The position numbers were made by a program, and so were the translations under genes. The notes below the pieces were generated by a model. The model saw nothing but the letters and a program-made list of their open reading frames with translations. It ran no database searches and was not told the origin of the DNA. Shown piece by piece: positions 20,497 through 31,775 of a stretch of DNA of 64,000 bases. The DNA is from Cycas panzhihuaensis (taxonomy: Eukaryota > Cycadophyta): NCBI GenBank assembly GCA_023213395.1, contig CM041465.1, forward strand, positions 67,525,741 to 67,589,740, read 5' to 3'. Every line of letters starts with the position of its first letter. The stretch's first letter is position 1.

Positions 20497-22980
20497 ATGC
20501 GACGCTTTTCTTGTCGCTTGTGTGATCTACCTCCATTGTTAGAAGACCCCAAGTATCGCCCTCTTCCTTTGTCGGATTCTGATTTGACTATGGAGGGATA
20601 CTCTTCTGATTGGGCCTACCACACCTCAACTTTGGAAACCCGTGATTTTCCTTCCTCTATTCTGGGGTCTACCCAAGAGTGTGATGATCTCATTTACTAC
20701 CTAGGTGATCAACATCACCTTCTCAACATCCATCCCTCTAGCCATGCGGTAGAAGGATCCTTTCCTCTTGAGATTCACCACTCAGTTGGTGACTCTTATG
20801 AGGAGCATCTTGAGGGATCTACTTCGTTCGAGGTCCCAACTACCTCTTACGAGTTTGTAGGTACCCCTCTTGTCGATGTAGTTGAAGCTCTCAACGAGTG
20901 TTGCCGCGTGGCACGTCTCCAATCGCGTCCTGGATGGTTTGAGGATGCTCTTCGTGGAGGAGCTTCTTCTTCTTATGCTCCTCCTCTGTGTTCCTCATCC
21001 TCATCTACTCTCCCTGTAACAATTAATCCCTTCGTGCCTATGCATGCATCCCACTCCTTTCCTATTCTGGTTGTAGGGGCACATGTTGTACCTTCTATCC
21101 CTCATCAAGGTCCTAACATTTTAGGATCTTCCTGCGGTATGTCTTTCCCTCAGTTGAAGGTCAGCATAGCCTTCCCTAGCCAAACTATTGTGCCATCCCC
21201 TAATGTGGCACATACCTTCCTTAGTAGGCCTACCAGTCCTACTAACCCTTCAGCCATCAGTCATGTGGGATCTGCTCCCACGCACCCTCAAAACCAACCT
21301 GTTAGCACTTCCTTTTACGTTCCCCTAGGGTATACTTCTCAACCTTGGGGGTAGGGTAGAGGAAGCCACCTCCCAGTTTATGGAGTGGATCTGCTACACC
21401 CATATGGGGTCGCCCCACCTACGGGTGGCCCATATGGGCAAAACCTGATTCTGCATCCGTCTTTTTCATCATCTAGCGCAATTCCTTTTGCCGTGCCTTT
21501 ACAAGGGAACCTGATTCCCTTCCAAGGCACTTATCCTCAAGTCCCTCTCGTGAGGTGTTTCCTCAAGGAGGGATGGGTGTGCCACCCCCATCCACTCCTT
21601 GTTCACTTCCTACTACATCATTCGTTGACCTTATGGTCCAGGCAAGGGCACACCCCTTTATGGACTTTAGGTCAATACCTTTAACCGTTGAGGCATTAAG
21701 AACCAATCTACCGCCTCATCCCCCTGAAGTTCCTAGATTCGATAGAACTTTGTTGCAAGACCCAGCGGAGCATATGCATAGATTTTCTATGGCATGCATC
21801 GATTACTGGGTTTACGACCACATTTTAATAAAATTGTTCCTGCGATCCTTGCAGGGTGATGCCCTTAAGTGGTTTTACCATCTCCCTACTCACTCCATCT
21901 ATTCATTCCAGTAATTGATGGACGAGTTCATCAACTACTTTGATATAGCTTGTCCATTCGAGAGCAGAATGAAATCACTCATTTCGCTCAAACAAGGTCA
22001 CAATGAAATGAATCATGACTTTGTGTGGCGATTCCATGACTTGCTTCACTCCACTAAGGCAATGTTGCCTAAGGAGTTAAAATGAGATCTCTTCGTCAAT
22101 GCACTTCATCCTAAAGTATATATGGAAGTCCTTAAAATAGAGGCGATCACATGTGACTCCATGATTGCTAAGTGCTTGGCGTTGGAGGCTATTGAGATCC
22201 AAGCTGGTCTCAAGAAACCTCTTAAGCCCTCATAGCAATGTGAGGTGCCACCTTTAACCAAAGATACCAAACCTTCACAACCTACCTAGTCTTCCTCTCA
22301 TCTAACTGAGAGGACCTTAGACCCTCTCACATCAGGAATACGCTCATTCGAGTGTACCATAAAGGAGCTTAAGCTTCAAGCTCCTTCATCCCCTACATCC
22401 AACAAACAACTCAAGTTCCCCTCCCCAAGAATGGAAATGCCCAGTCCTCTCAAGCGAGAAGGTCAGATCCCCCGCTTGAGAAGAAGTGGTGCTCCATTCA
22501 TGGGGAGTGCTTTCACGATGACTCGCGTTGTAGGGCCCAGCATCCTAAGGATGCCCCTCGACGTGACTCTTCCCCCAAACAGGCCTCTAGGCCTAATTTG
22601 GACCAACCAGTTCACAAGGATCCATTCCCTAAATATGGGGAATATGATCACAACACCTAAACCAAGAATAACCAGAACCGAGGAAGATCGCCTAACTCTC
22701 GTACTTCCCGTGACAAAGGGAAGGGTACCTGGGACTCGTCCTCTTCCTCTCATTCTCCTGGCCGTCGTACCCCATCACCTTTACAACCCCAGAATAAGAG
22801 GAAGAAGGTGATCCAATTTCTAGAGGCAACTCCTTCTTATGCCCTTACATGGTCTCAGGCCACAAGGGAAGCAATAAGTGCTTCTTTGTCTGCTCCTTCT
22901 GACCCTCTTCCAGAGAACCCTACTCTGGAAATACCTCTCTTCCCCAAGGCCATTCCTATGTGCCCAAGTCGTTACGATTT
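20497..22980 (+). pseudogene. E2 gag with long N-terminal extension and CHHC zinc knuckle
   Basis: Gag forms the particle and binds RNA. The first ATG after the primer site (20497) opens 285 codons of Ser/Pro-rich sequence I do not recognise. A TAG lies at 21352-21354, and a frameshift near 21545-21560 leads into the gag domain. That domain starts near PRFDRTLLQDPAEHMHRF (21735) and runs through GDALKWFYHLP to VNALHPKVYMEVLKI (about 22140). In-frame stops include 21912 and 22083. A knuckle CX2HX4HX4C lies at 22490-22531 (CSIHGECFHDDSRC), the spacing seen in Tat elements. The stretch to 22980 is Ser/Pro-rich. E1 keeps a related gag on the other strand. Confidence 0.88.
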
Positions 22981-23583
22981 TTGAAGGGCACTTACCCAGC
23001 CTGCCGCGAAGGGTAAGCCCTTCTCCATCGTGGACAAGCTTCATACTATTGTTGTAGGAATATCCTTGATGGACATTTTGAGGAGTTATCCCAAGCAACG
23101 GGCCCTCCTTCTAGAAGCTTTAAGATCAAACGATGCACTTGTTCACGCTTTGGGCATTACCCAAAGTCATGAACTTGTTATTTTATTTGATCCGAAGGAC
23201 CTTCCTCCCGCGTGTAAAAAGGAATGTTAGTGGAACTTCCCATTCACTATCACTATCGATACACCCGATTGTACCCTTCAAAGGATCGTTGTTAACAATG
23301 GTTCTTCCATGAATGCCATGCCCTTGTGTGTCATGCAAGAGCTTGTATTTCCTCCTTGGAGCCTACTCCATGGCAATGCCAAGGTTATGACAGTAGTGAG
23401 AAGACCTCTTTGGGATCTGTCGCAATTCCGCTCACCCTTGAGGGTAAGACTGTTCTTACTGATGTTGTAGTCCTCAACGTCAACGTTGACTACAACCTCC
23501 TTCTAGGTCATCCATGGCTCGACCAAATGGGAGCTGTGTGCTCAACTCTTTAGGGACAACTTAAATTCGTCCATAATGGTCAG
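22981..23583 (+). pseudogene. E2 aspartic protease
   Basis: This retropepsin would cut the gag-pol polyprotein. The active-site loop at 23288-23330 reads VVNNGSSMNAMPL. Relics E1 and E4 have IIDE at the same place, so the catalytic Asp is replaced by Asn (codon AAC, 23294-23296), a G-to-A type change. After a frameshift between about 23330 and 23385 comes LGSVAIPLTLEGKTV, and the C-terminal flap region NLLLGHPW lies at 23496-23520. Stops at 23228 and 23551. The protease is inactive on both counts. Confidence 0.85.
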
Positions 23584-24400
23584 ATGAGAGTGATTCCCCA
23601 TGAACGCCCACTCACCAAACAAACTCGTTCTACCAATTTGGCAAATCGAGGTCCTTCTACATACACCTCGGCTTGTTCTATTGGTATACCTAATCCATTT
23701 GAAGAAGACCCTGCATCTTCTTCCCCTAGTCTCACACAGTTCATCCCTATTGGCATTAGGAGCTATGGGTACCTTGCTCCGTTTAGTGACGACGAGTCAC
23801 AAGATAAGGACGAGGATTGTATTCACCCCGTCTCTTTCCTCTGCACCAGTAGGTCACACTTGTCTCATTCTAGATCCCCATCTAGAACCTCTTTCATTAA
23901 TGAGGCTAGCCATTCCTACGTATCACATGTCATCGCTTGTGTTCACTCACCCATCATCAGTTCTTCTCCCTCACCACCCCACGCAGGTGGTGGCTTCGAA
24001 GAACTGCCTTTTGCTCCTTTCGAGGAGCCTCTTTTTGACTCTCCTTCAGAGTCTCACGAGGAAGTTGAGCAACCTGACGACCATCACGGTCATGTTGCTT
24101 CCACTCCCTCTAGTACTTCCTCTACTCGAAGTAAGGTCATCCATGGGGTGGATTACTTTAAGGATGATGAAGCCCTACTTGAGCATCTAGAAGGCTTTAC
24201 GCCTAACTTGCCTTCTGGCCACCACAGGCTTGGTCACCAAAAGATCCTTGCGGTTGGATCCACACTTGCTTATCCAATCCTATCTCCTATTCCACCTCCT
24301 CCTGTTGACCTTGCCCCTATCCACTTCGAGGAGGGCAATGCCATGTACATGGGGACAACTCAAGACGTAGTCTTGGCCCCTGACAAGGTTATTAAGGTTA
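23584..24400 (+). pseudogene. E2 polyprotein linker between protease and reverse transcriptase
   Basis: Open in one frame with the reverse transcriptase. Rich in Ser and Pro, then acidic (YGYLAPFSDDESQDKDEDC). It includes the conserved phrases VDYFKDDEALLEHLEGFTP and EGNAMYMGTTQDVV, which also occur in E1 and E3 on the opposite strand. No enzymatic motif. Its conservation in three elements shows that it is a regular family component. Confidence 0.8.
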
Positions 24401-25236
24401 GGTTGGAATGTTCTCCTAACGAGATAAGGGAGTGCTCCCTTTTGTTCCAGGAGTTTCAAGATGTCTTTACGTGGGATTATGCTAACATGAAGGGAATTAA
24501 CCCCTCCATTGTCACTCATAACCTCACCACCATTCCTGGTGCCCGCACTGTGTGCCAGAAGCAGTGTCCCCTTTACCCGAAGCTCTTAGCCACCATCAAG
24601 ATGGAGGTTGAGAAGCTTCTGGACGCTGGGCTTATTACTTCCATTGACTACCCTAAGTGGGTCTCCAATATTGTCCCCGTTGCTAAAAAGAATGGAGAAA
24701 TTTATATATGTGTCGATTTCCGTGACATCAATAATGCTTATCCTAAGGATAACTTCATGCTCCCCTTTATCGATCAAATTAGTGATTGCACTGCTAGATT
24801 CAAAGTTATGTCTTTAATAGACAGCTTCTCCGACTATAACCAAATTCAGTTTTCTCCTGAGGACCACCACAAGATGGCCTTCACTACACCTTGGGGTACC
24901 TTTGCCTATAAGGTAATGCCCTTCGGCCTTAAGAATGCAGGTGCTACTTACCAAAGAGCCATGTATTTCATCTTCCACGACCTCATTGATAACACATTGG
25001 AGGTCTTCATGGATGATATGATGGGTCTCTCCCGTATCAGGGCCCATCATCCATCCGACTTGTGTGCCATCTTCTCACGATGCTGCAAGTATTATGTCAG
25101 TCTAAATCTGCTCAAGTGCATGTTTGTTGTTACCTCAAGTAAACTCCTTGGGTTCCTTATGTCTAAACAAGGAATTCAGATTGATCTTGATAAGGGTAGA
25201 GCAATCCTTAACATGTTGCCTCCTAGAACTCAATGA
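24401..25236 (+). pseudogene. E2 reverse transcriptase (Tat type)
   Basis: This is the fingers-palm domain that copies the element RNA. It is open from 23584 to the TGA at 25234-25236. Motifs in order: WVSNIVPVAKKNGEIYICVD, FRDINNAYPKDNFMLP, SLIDSFSDYNQI, TPWGTFAYKVMPFGLKNAGA and the catalytic box FMDD (25006-25017). Then come LNLLKCMF and KLLGFLMSKQGIQ. In SLIDSFSDYNQI, a Gly common in relatives (DGFSGYNQI) is Asp or Ser. Both catalytic Asp of FMDD are present. The closing TGA lies just before the RNase H. Confidence 0.93.
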
Positions 25237-25700
25237 CAGATTAAGTCATTTCTAGGTAGGCTCAGTTTTCTCAGGCGCTTCTTAACAGACTTCGCTGTGA
25301 GTGTTAAACCCCTAATGAACCTATTGAAGAATGGAGCTCCTTTTGCCTAATCTAATAAGACCCAAAAGGCCTTCGAAGGACTTAAGGAAGCCCTTGCTTC
25401 TACTCCTACGCTGGCGCCTCCTCGATTCGATAGGCCCTTCATCCTGTACACCTTGGCGACTGACGAGTCCTTGGGTGCTATGTTAACTTAGGAGGATGAC
25501 TCAGGAACCGAGAGGGCTATATATTTCATCAGCCGCACCCTCGTGGCTGCTGAACTTAACTATTCTCTTGCTGAGAAGGAGTGCCTCTCCTTGGTCCATA
25601 CAACCAAGAAGTTTAGATACTACTTGCTTGGCAACACCACCAAGGTGATCATTTAATCCAATCCCTTGCAATACTTGCTCACTCATTGATTTGTTTTGGG
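25237..25700 (+). pseudogene. E2 RNase H of the reverse transcriptase
   Basis: Continues in the reverse transcriptase frame after TGA 25234. It reads [55 protein letters not shown] and [14 protein letters not shown]. In-frame stops lie at about 25348, 25489 and 25654, fitting TGG or CAG/CAA to stop. A frameshift near 25690-25725 leads to the integrase frame. This is the usual gypsy RNase H. The archaeal-type RNase H at 30938 is separate and additional. Confidence 0.85.
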
Positions 25701-25725
25701 GGCCGATCGATGGTCGTCCGCTTCA

Positions 25726-27145
25726 AGAATTCGACCTCCATATCGTTAATCAAAAATCAAAGAAGGAAATGGTAGTGGCTGAGCAACTTGCAGACGCCCC
25801 TATCCCTAACTCCTTTGGTGCCCCCGTTGATGACTCTCTCCCTAATTAATCGATCTTGATGATTTAGGGTATCTCTTCCCATCCACTCATCGACAATGAG
25901 TGGTATGGTGATATAGTGCGGTATCTCATGCAGCAGCAATATTGCCTCGATGCTAGTAGTAAAGTTAGATCTCGCATTTGGACTTCTGCCAGGCAATACC
26001 TCCTCATGGACGAGGTATTGTATAAGAGGTCCTTCGATGGGATCCTCCTCTGCTGTGTCACTGCTGATGAAGCTGACCAAGTACTCCGCGAATGCCACCA
26101 TAGTATTTATGGAGGTCATTTTGGGGGCCAGCCTATGGCTCAGAGGATCCTTCACATGGGTTATTTCTAACTGTCCCTTTTTAAGGACGCTCACACCTTT
26201 ACTCTGAGATGTTGGCGATATCAAGAACATGCCAACATCTCCCATATGCCTTCTGAGGCCCTGCACCCTATTATTTCACCATGGCCTTTTGCTCAGTGGG
26301 GGCTAGACCTCATCGGGGCTATCTCCCCACCGTCGTCGTCGCAACACAAGTTCATCCTGATTGCCATGGAGTATTTTACTAAATGGGCAGAGGCCATCCC
26401 CTTGATCACTACTCCTAGTAAAACTGTAGCCATGTTCGTTTACCAACATATCATTTATAGTTTTAGGATTTTGGACGTCCTAATCACTGACAATGGAACC
26501 CTTTTCTGTAATAAAGAGATGGATGAGCTTTGTGAGAAGTTTAAAATTTCTCACAAAACTTCTTCTCCTTACTACCCCCAGGTAAATAGCCAAGTGGAGT
26601 CTTTCAATAAGACTCTCATCAATATCTTAAAGAAAATAGTTGCTCAGTCCCAAAACGATTGGCACCTTTAGCTACCCTCCACTTTGTGGGCTTACTGCAC
26701 CTCTATCCATTCCGCCGCAGGAATGACCCCGTTCTCCCTGGTTTATGGTACTTAGGCGGTACTCCCACTGGAGGTGGAGATTCCTTCTTTGCAAGTCTCT
26801 CTCCGAGGTCTCCTTGACGAAGAGTCAATCCGTCAAGCTCGCCTTCTGGACCTCGAGGCTTTGGATGAGAGACGCTTAGCCACTTATCAGGCTAACCTAG
26901 CGTCCAAAGCTCGCTCACAAAGGACTTATGATAAACATCTTCGTTCTCGTCCTTTGTTTCTTAGGGACCACGTCCTCAAGCTTGAGTATCTCCGTGAGCG
27001 TTTGACCAAGTTTAAACCCCGATGGGTTGGCCCTTTTGTCATTATCGAATCCCTCAGTAATGGTGCCTATAGGATAGCCACCCTAGAAGGGCTTGAATTT
27101 GAGAAAGCTACTAATGGGAAATTCCTTAAGAAGTTTTATGCATGA
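25726..27145 (+). pseudogene. E2 integrase (D60D35E)
   Basis: Integrase joins element DNA to the chromosome. A conserved spacer (HIVNQKSKKEMVVAEQLAD) leads into the HHCC domain: HHSIYGGHFGG, then CWRYQEHAN, where the second Cys of the CX2C pair is Tyr. The catalytic triad is complete: Asp 26306 (GLDLIG), Asp 26489 (LITDNG) and Glu 26597 (QVESFNK), with spacings of 60 and 35 residues. The C-terminal part has TYDKHLRSRPLFLRDHVLKL and KPRWVGPFVI. Stops at 25848, 25872, 26168, 26669 and about 26753. The frame ends at TGA 27143-27145. The changes fit C/G deamination except the 26753 stop, which may be GAG to TAG. Confidence 0.92.
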
Positions 27146-27889
27146 TCTTTCAGCGATCCTTTTACCCTGCTCTGAAATGAGCCTGAACTACCATCTTAGG
27201 TTGTCCCCATTCTTCCCAACCATGGGTAGAATGGCAATCTGAGGTGGCTTCTTCTCTTTCTTCCTGGTTCCTCCTGCAAAACCTGTGTTCCTATATCCTC
27301 TTGGGAACCTTTGTCTTCCTATTTGGGCATCCCCCAATTAGGACGATGCTTTGGAGTATCATTAATCCTCTCTCTTGCCTTCTATTTCCTTCACATATTC
27401 CGCTATGCTCCTCCGTGGACGTGCATGTCGCTTTATTTCTAACCTCACACCTCTCTATCATCTCTACTCATGGTATATGTATGTGCTCCTGTCAGACATA
27501 TAGCCATACATGGAAAGAAATACATGCATCATACAATAAAACATTTACAACATACATGATATCCACTACACATGATATACACACCATTTCATGCCAAAAT
27601 GGGGTTTCAATTACCCCGTATACATATACATCAAAATCATTTGTTACATCACACATATGGGAAGCTGGTGTCCTTACATGCAGAGTACAATCATATGACC
27701 CTATATATATGACCCCCTAGAGGCCTGTGCTTCCCTATCAAAATCATATATATATCTCCTACTCTACTGCTGCCCTGCTCCTGGGGTACCATCTCCTAGC
27801 CTGTGTGATCCCTCTCCTGGGGACCACACCCCTCTAAGGCTCCTCCTAAGCCTCCGCGAGCTCCCTGCCTCGCTACCCTTGTCACGTGG
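27146..27889. other. E2 region after integrase; probable 3' UTR of the antisense gene
   Basis: 27146-27240 contains CCCTGCTCTGAAATGAGCC, which aligns with a segment just after integrase in E3 and relates to the 24-bp repeat core. A plus-strand ORF at 27244-27720 is Ser/Leu-rich and resembles nothing I know. From about 27480 to 27620 the minus strand is T-rich with TTTTATTG-type words, as expected of a plant 3' end for the antisense gene that stops at 27890. Confidence 0.4.
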
Positions 27890-30243
27890 TCATCTCAGGG
27901 TCGTCGCCGCTATATAAGTATATATCCTACTCCTGCTCAACCTCGACGCCATCCGGGCCACTAGCTGATCGTATCGGGCCTGGATATGATCCCTGTCTCC
28001 CCAGAGTCCCTCCTATGTCACTCTGAGATGCTCTTCTAGTACCGCTATCCAAACCATGCTCCCTTAATCTCTGCCTGCTCCTCCCTATGCCTCTAGGGCC
28101 TGGACTCGTCTACGTAGCTCGTCCCTCTTGTGCCTCCCCTCATCGAGCTCTCGTTGCATCTGTCCCCTGAAAGCTATGTACTCTTAGGACTCTATAGCCC
28201 AGATGTCTCTCGCCCTAGCCAACGGGCTGAATGCCTCCATATGGGCACCTGCCAACCTAGGCGCATCCTTCGCCTGGATGGGCGGTTGCCCCTCTGCATA
28301 CACCTGAGGGAACATCTCCCTCACCATGGCCTCTATCGGTCTCTGGACCTCTGCTACACCTGCCAATGCAACATGCCATGTGTCAGTATACATCCCACCA
28401 CATACCATGATCAAATCAAATCAAGCATCTATCTGGCTATCAAACGACTAAGGAAATGGTTAGGCCTCATCTGCCGTGGCCGCCGGCTCCTCCGCTCGTG
28501 CGACATCCTCTCCTCCTAGTTCTCTGCTAGCTGCTGGTGCCTCATCCTCAGGCACCTCCTCTACCTGGGCCTCCCTCCTCACAAGGACCGGCTCAACTCT
28601 CATATCCCCAAATCTCCTCACGATCCATAGCCTACAGGACCTAGTCACGAGTCCCCTGCTCTCATCTGGCGCCCCTGATGGGCCTGCCTCTCCTCTGGCA
28701 GTCCCGAATGGTCCCGCTACTCCTCCTATAGCCCCTAATGGGCCTACCTCTTCTCTGGCAGCCTCAGATGGATCCTCTGCTCCTCCTATTATCCTTGAAG
28801 GACCTGCCTCTCCCGTAGGTCATGACGGGCCAGCCCCATCTCCTCCATCATCATCACTGCCATCATCGTCATCCTCTATAAGCGCTCTTGCTCTACTTGC
28901 CTTGTCATTACTGTCCCACCTCACCGTCCTATATGGGTCTGCTACGTAGTCTATCAGGGTGAGGAGGTCCAGCGATGTCACCTCCATTGATCACCGGATG
29001 TGGGCCTGGTCCTCTGTCCTCCTCAGTCGAGTTTGCCACCTATGGACCATTAGAGCACACTCTACTATGGGGTGTGGTCCCCCCACTGGTGCCACTTCCA
29101 TAAAATGGTCAAAGAACCAGCACTATAGCAGCGTGCTGTATGATAGTCCCCCTCTGTCAGTCATCCTGATGGTGTCTAGTTATGCAACAAGGTTTGATGC
29201 TATCAAGGTAGCCCAGTCCATCCTATTACTGGCCTCGCAGTAGTGTATTGCATCTAACCAACTACTGATATCTCCCTATAGTTCTGCTTCTAGGAAATTT
29301 AAAACAGAATGCATAATACAATCAGTTTCCTCACCCGAGGAACCCTTGACATCAGTATAGTCTGGAGGGGAGCCCCCCTCTGCTCCTATCTATCAGCCCC
29401 TATGAAGAACAGGGCTACCTCTCTGTGCACTACCTCAATACTAGGCAACGTCCCTAGTGTCACCAGCCTCCCAGTCACCGGTACTCCTGGTATCCACCAG
29501 ATGTCCCTCGGCATAACCATCACGTCACCCACCTGAGGTAAGTGGAATACGTGCCTCCTCCTCTCCTAATAGGATATGATGTCAACTAGAAGTCTCTGAT
29601 CTGATGTGAATTGAGGTATCTTCAGGGCCTTGTATAGGCCACACCTCTGCAAGGTCTCCCTGTCCTCCCAGGATGCCATCTCCATGTAGCTCAGCATGGC
29701 CATACCTACATTCTTGCGGTTGTCCACTGCGATGACAGCCTATCCACATCAAAAAATAGCCAAGTCATCCCTATATCAGTTACCAACACTCCTGACTCTC
29801 TCTCAACTCTCTCTGTCTGAGATTTGGGGCCCTTTTAGCCCCTCCTATGTTGTTTTCTCCTTTTCTGCCTTCGTACCGTTCTAAACTTAGCGGTACCACT
29901 AAGTGTAGCTTGGGTCCTGCAGCGATTCGGGCCTTGTGGCAATGATCACGGCACTGCAATCTTTACCGTGATATGAATGGTGACCCCCTAAAAGAGGGGA
30001 TTTCTGCCCCAAAAAAACTCAAAAATTCTTCTAGTAGACCCCTTGGGGCCCACCGGGACCAGGGCTGCCTAATGCCTAGGTCCCCGCCTCTTTCTGGGTC
30101 CAATTCAGACTCTGAGAGGCCTCCAATCGCCCATAAGGGGCACTAAAAATCATACAAAACTATAAAAACCAATGAAATTAAAACTCTGAAATAGGTTAGG
30201 TTTCGTGATATCCACTCACTGGATCTGGTCTCGCTGTCGCCAT
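27890..30243 (-). pseudogene. E2 antisense accessory gene: plant-mobile-domain-like protein
   Basis: A gene on the strand opposite to gag-pol. Proposed exon 1 is 30243-30220 (ATG GCG ACA...), the intron 30219-29740, and exon 2 runs from 29739 to TGA 27892-27890. Exon 2 begins AVIAVDNRKNVGMAMLSYME, then LQRCGLYKALKIPQF, HVFHLPQVGDVMVMPRDIWW and IPGVPVTGRLV. The pattern HxFHLPxGDxxxxxxD followed by GxPVxGR resembles the aminotransferase-like plant mobile domain, here by memory of the family. A very acidic tract (EDDDDGSDDDGG, about 28870-28840), GAGPS-type repeats and a C-terminal coiled-coil-like segment (QRELDEGRHKRDELRRRVQA) follow. It is broken by stops (TAG 29568-29566 and others) and frameshifts. 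Tat elements are known to carry extra antisense ORFs; function unknown. Confidence 0.62.
29740..30219 (-). other. Predicted intron of the antisense gene
   Basis: The donor GTGAGT (30219-30214) follows codon CCA, and the acceptor GTGGATAG ends at 29740. Joining them keeps the frame (..ARPDP then AVIAV..). Read through without splicing, the first exon meets stops within a few codons (GGATATCACGAAACC then TAA). The region has no coding flavour. Confidence 0.5.
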
Positions 30244-30401
30244 CTCGTCCCGATGATCCCGTCGGCTCTCTCTGCGTCCCAATCCAATGGTCTGATCTCT
30301 CCCCACGTGCTTCCAAAATTGGGCAGTGCTCTATTACGTAAGGGAATGACTCTGGTTTCTCACGAGAGCTGGTGAAAATGAATCCATTTTCCACTTGATT
30401 T

Positions 30402-30410
30402 CCTTATATA
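30402..30410 (-). promoter_or_regulatory. TATA box for the antisense gene
   Basis: The minus strand reads TATATAAGG, a strong TATA element, about 160 bp before the proposed start codon at 30243. A start site about 30 bp downstream would give a leader of roughly 130 nt. It lies well outside the LTRs, so this would be an independent internal promoter. Confidence 0.5.
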
Positions 30411-30420
30411 GACGGGGGCC

Positions 30421-30937
30421 CCAATGGGCACTTCTTCCATTTTTGGCCCTACAATAGTTGTTGAGACCGTCCCGTTTCCTCAATCGCCTTTGCTTTCTGG
30501 TCTTGTCACCCGTTGTACTCCTTTAACGTCCTTTTTGTGCTTTCATATAGGTGCATTTATGGTGCCTCATTTTTGCACTTTTTTCCTGGGCCTTTCTGTC
30601 TCGTTTTACGTGTCACTCCCATGCATGCTTGAGTTTATACTCATTTGGCTCATTTCGTCGCCCTGGTCTCATTTCCGTAGTCCTTTTTCATTCCTGGGAT
30701 CCCCAAAGGGAATGCTCCCTCGACCGAGGGCATGCTTCACTTTCTGAAGCGACCTTTTAGCACTCTAGGATGCTTTTTTCTCCGCCCACTCTCAGATAGT
30801 GATCGGACAACTCGCCCTCGCCTCTGGGTAACCTCATTGCTAGGTCCTCCTACCCTTCACGGCCACTCTTTGCTTGCCTTTTGAGTATCGTTTTCATTCC
30901 ATCACTGCTTATTTACTACCAGAACTTTGTGTCACCC
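30421..30937. other. E2 region between the two accessory genes
   Basis: Sits between the antisense TATA box and the sense RNase H. A plus-strand ORF at 30424-30747 is hydrophobic and Phe/Leu-rich but matches no family I know. It is probably the promoter-proximal region of the antisense gene, possibly also leader for the RNase H. Confidence 0.35.
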
Positions 30938-31360
30938 ATGTCCATCTACATTTTTACTGACAGCGGAAGCCGCAGTAACCCTAGACCTTCTACCGCTGCA
31001 TGGATTCTCTGTAACCTCTCTAGACACGATCTCCTATGCTCTGGGATCTTCCTCCCAGAGGCTACTAACAATGAAGTCGAATACATAACTGTTATTGAAG
31101 TCCTTACCGATGTTCTCTGTTTTCATCACGGACCCATCATTTTGCTTTATGACTCTTAAGTTGCGGTGTCTCATCTCACCCAGGTTTACCAGGTGCGATG
31201 CCCTCACTTGAGAACTCTTGCTTCCGCTACCAAATCCCTCTTGGCCTGCTTCTCATCCGTCGATATCTAGCATATCCCTCGAGCCCTCAACGTTGAGGCA
31301 GACAGTCTTGTTTACCTCATCCTTGAGCGTCGCCTTCCTCTTCTTGCTGACCGTCCTTGA
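30938..31360 (+). pseudogene. E2 archaeal-type RNase H (additional RNase H)
   Basis: A second RNase H, sense strand, between integrase and 3' LTR. The ATG at 30938 opens MSIYIFTDSGSRSNPRPS, the usual start of the archaeal/HI-like domain (DGGSxGNPG). The Glu block is ATNNEVEYITVIEVL, the third acidic block LYDS and the last NVEADSLVYL. All four acidic residues are present: Asp 30959, Glu 31079, Asp 31150 and Asp 31301. Two in-frame stops (TAA 31157-31159 after DS, TAG at about 31268-31270) fit CAA and CAG. The frame ends at TGA 31358-31360. Such a domain in this position is known in Tat lineages. E1 carries a related, more decayed copy. Confidence 0.88.
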
Positions 31361-31760
31361 GGCTTGTTTGGCCACCCTGTCACCCAAGCCCCAGGTCATC
31401 ACGCACCTCACTTTGTGATCCGTTTGTACCTCTGAAACCTAGCCGCTAATGAGGTTAAACTATGGTGACTACACATTATGTTTACTCTTCTACTTGATTA
31501 TGCACATCTCTCCACATCTTTTGCGATGGGTGCAGCCCCCTCACCCTTTTGATTCTCCTAGTCAGTTTCTAGGTGGCACATAGGTAGCCCCTATGTTATC
31601 TCCACCGCTGCTTTGGTATCCACGCATTCTGCCACGGCACTTGTTGGTACCCTTGCCCACTGTTATAATCTTGGTTTATATATCTATATACACATGTGCT
31701 ACTGACAGTTGTGTTGCTAGCATTCGCCATCGCACCACGCTTCCGAGCGGCAAGGCTCTG
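31361..31760. other. E2 sequence before the 3' polypurine tract
   Basis: No gene recognised. It continues briefly in the RNase H frame with stops, then becomes non-coding to the polypurine tract. Confidence 0.45.
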
Positions 31761-31775
31761 CTGCCAAGGGGGTAA
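31761..31775 (+). promoter_or_regulatory. E2 polypurine tract
   Basis: GCCAAGGGGGTAA stands directly before the LTR start TGTTTCCC. E1 has TCAAGGGAGAAAA at the same junction. Confidence 0.85.

Noticed and set aside
23600-24190. 196-codon plus-strand ORF overlapping the E2 linker
   Set aside because: Alternative frame of the Ser/Pro-rich linker; the conserved words are in the 23584 frame.
27244-27720. 158-codon ORF after integrase on the plus strand
   Set aside because: Low-complexity Ser/Leu/Thr-rich reading, no family, and it overlaps the probable 3' UTR of the antisense gene. Not called as a gene.
28130-29536. Plus-strand ORFs such as 28476-28949 (Ser/Pro-rich) and 28130-28519
   Set aside because: They are the complement of the antisense gene. 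The acidic and GAGPS repeats on the minus strand give Ser/Pro runs on the plus strand.
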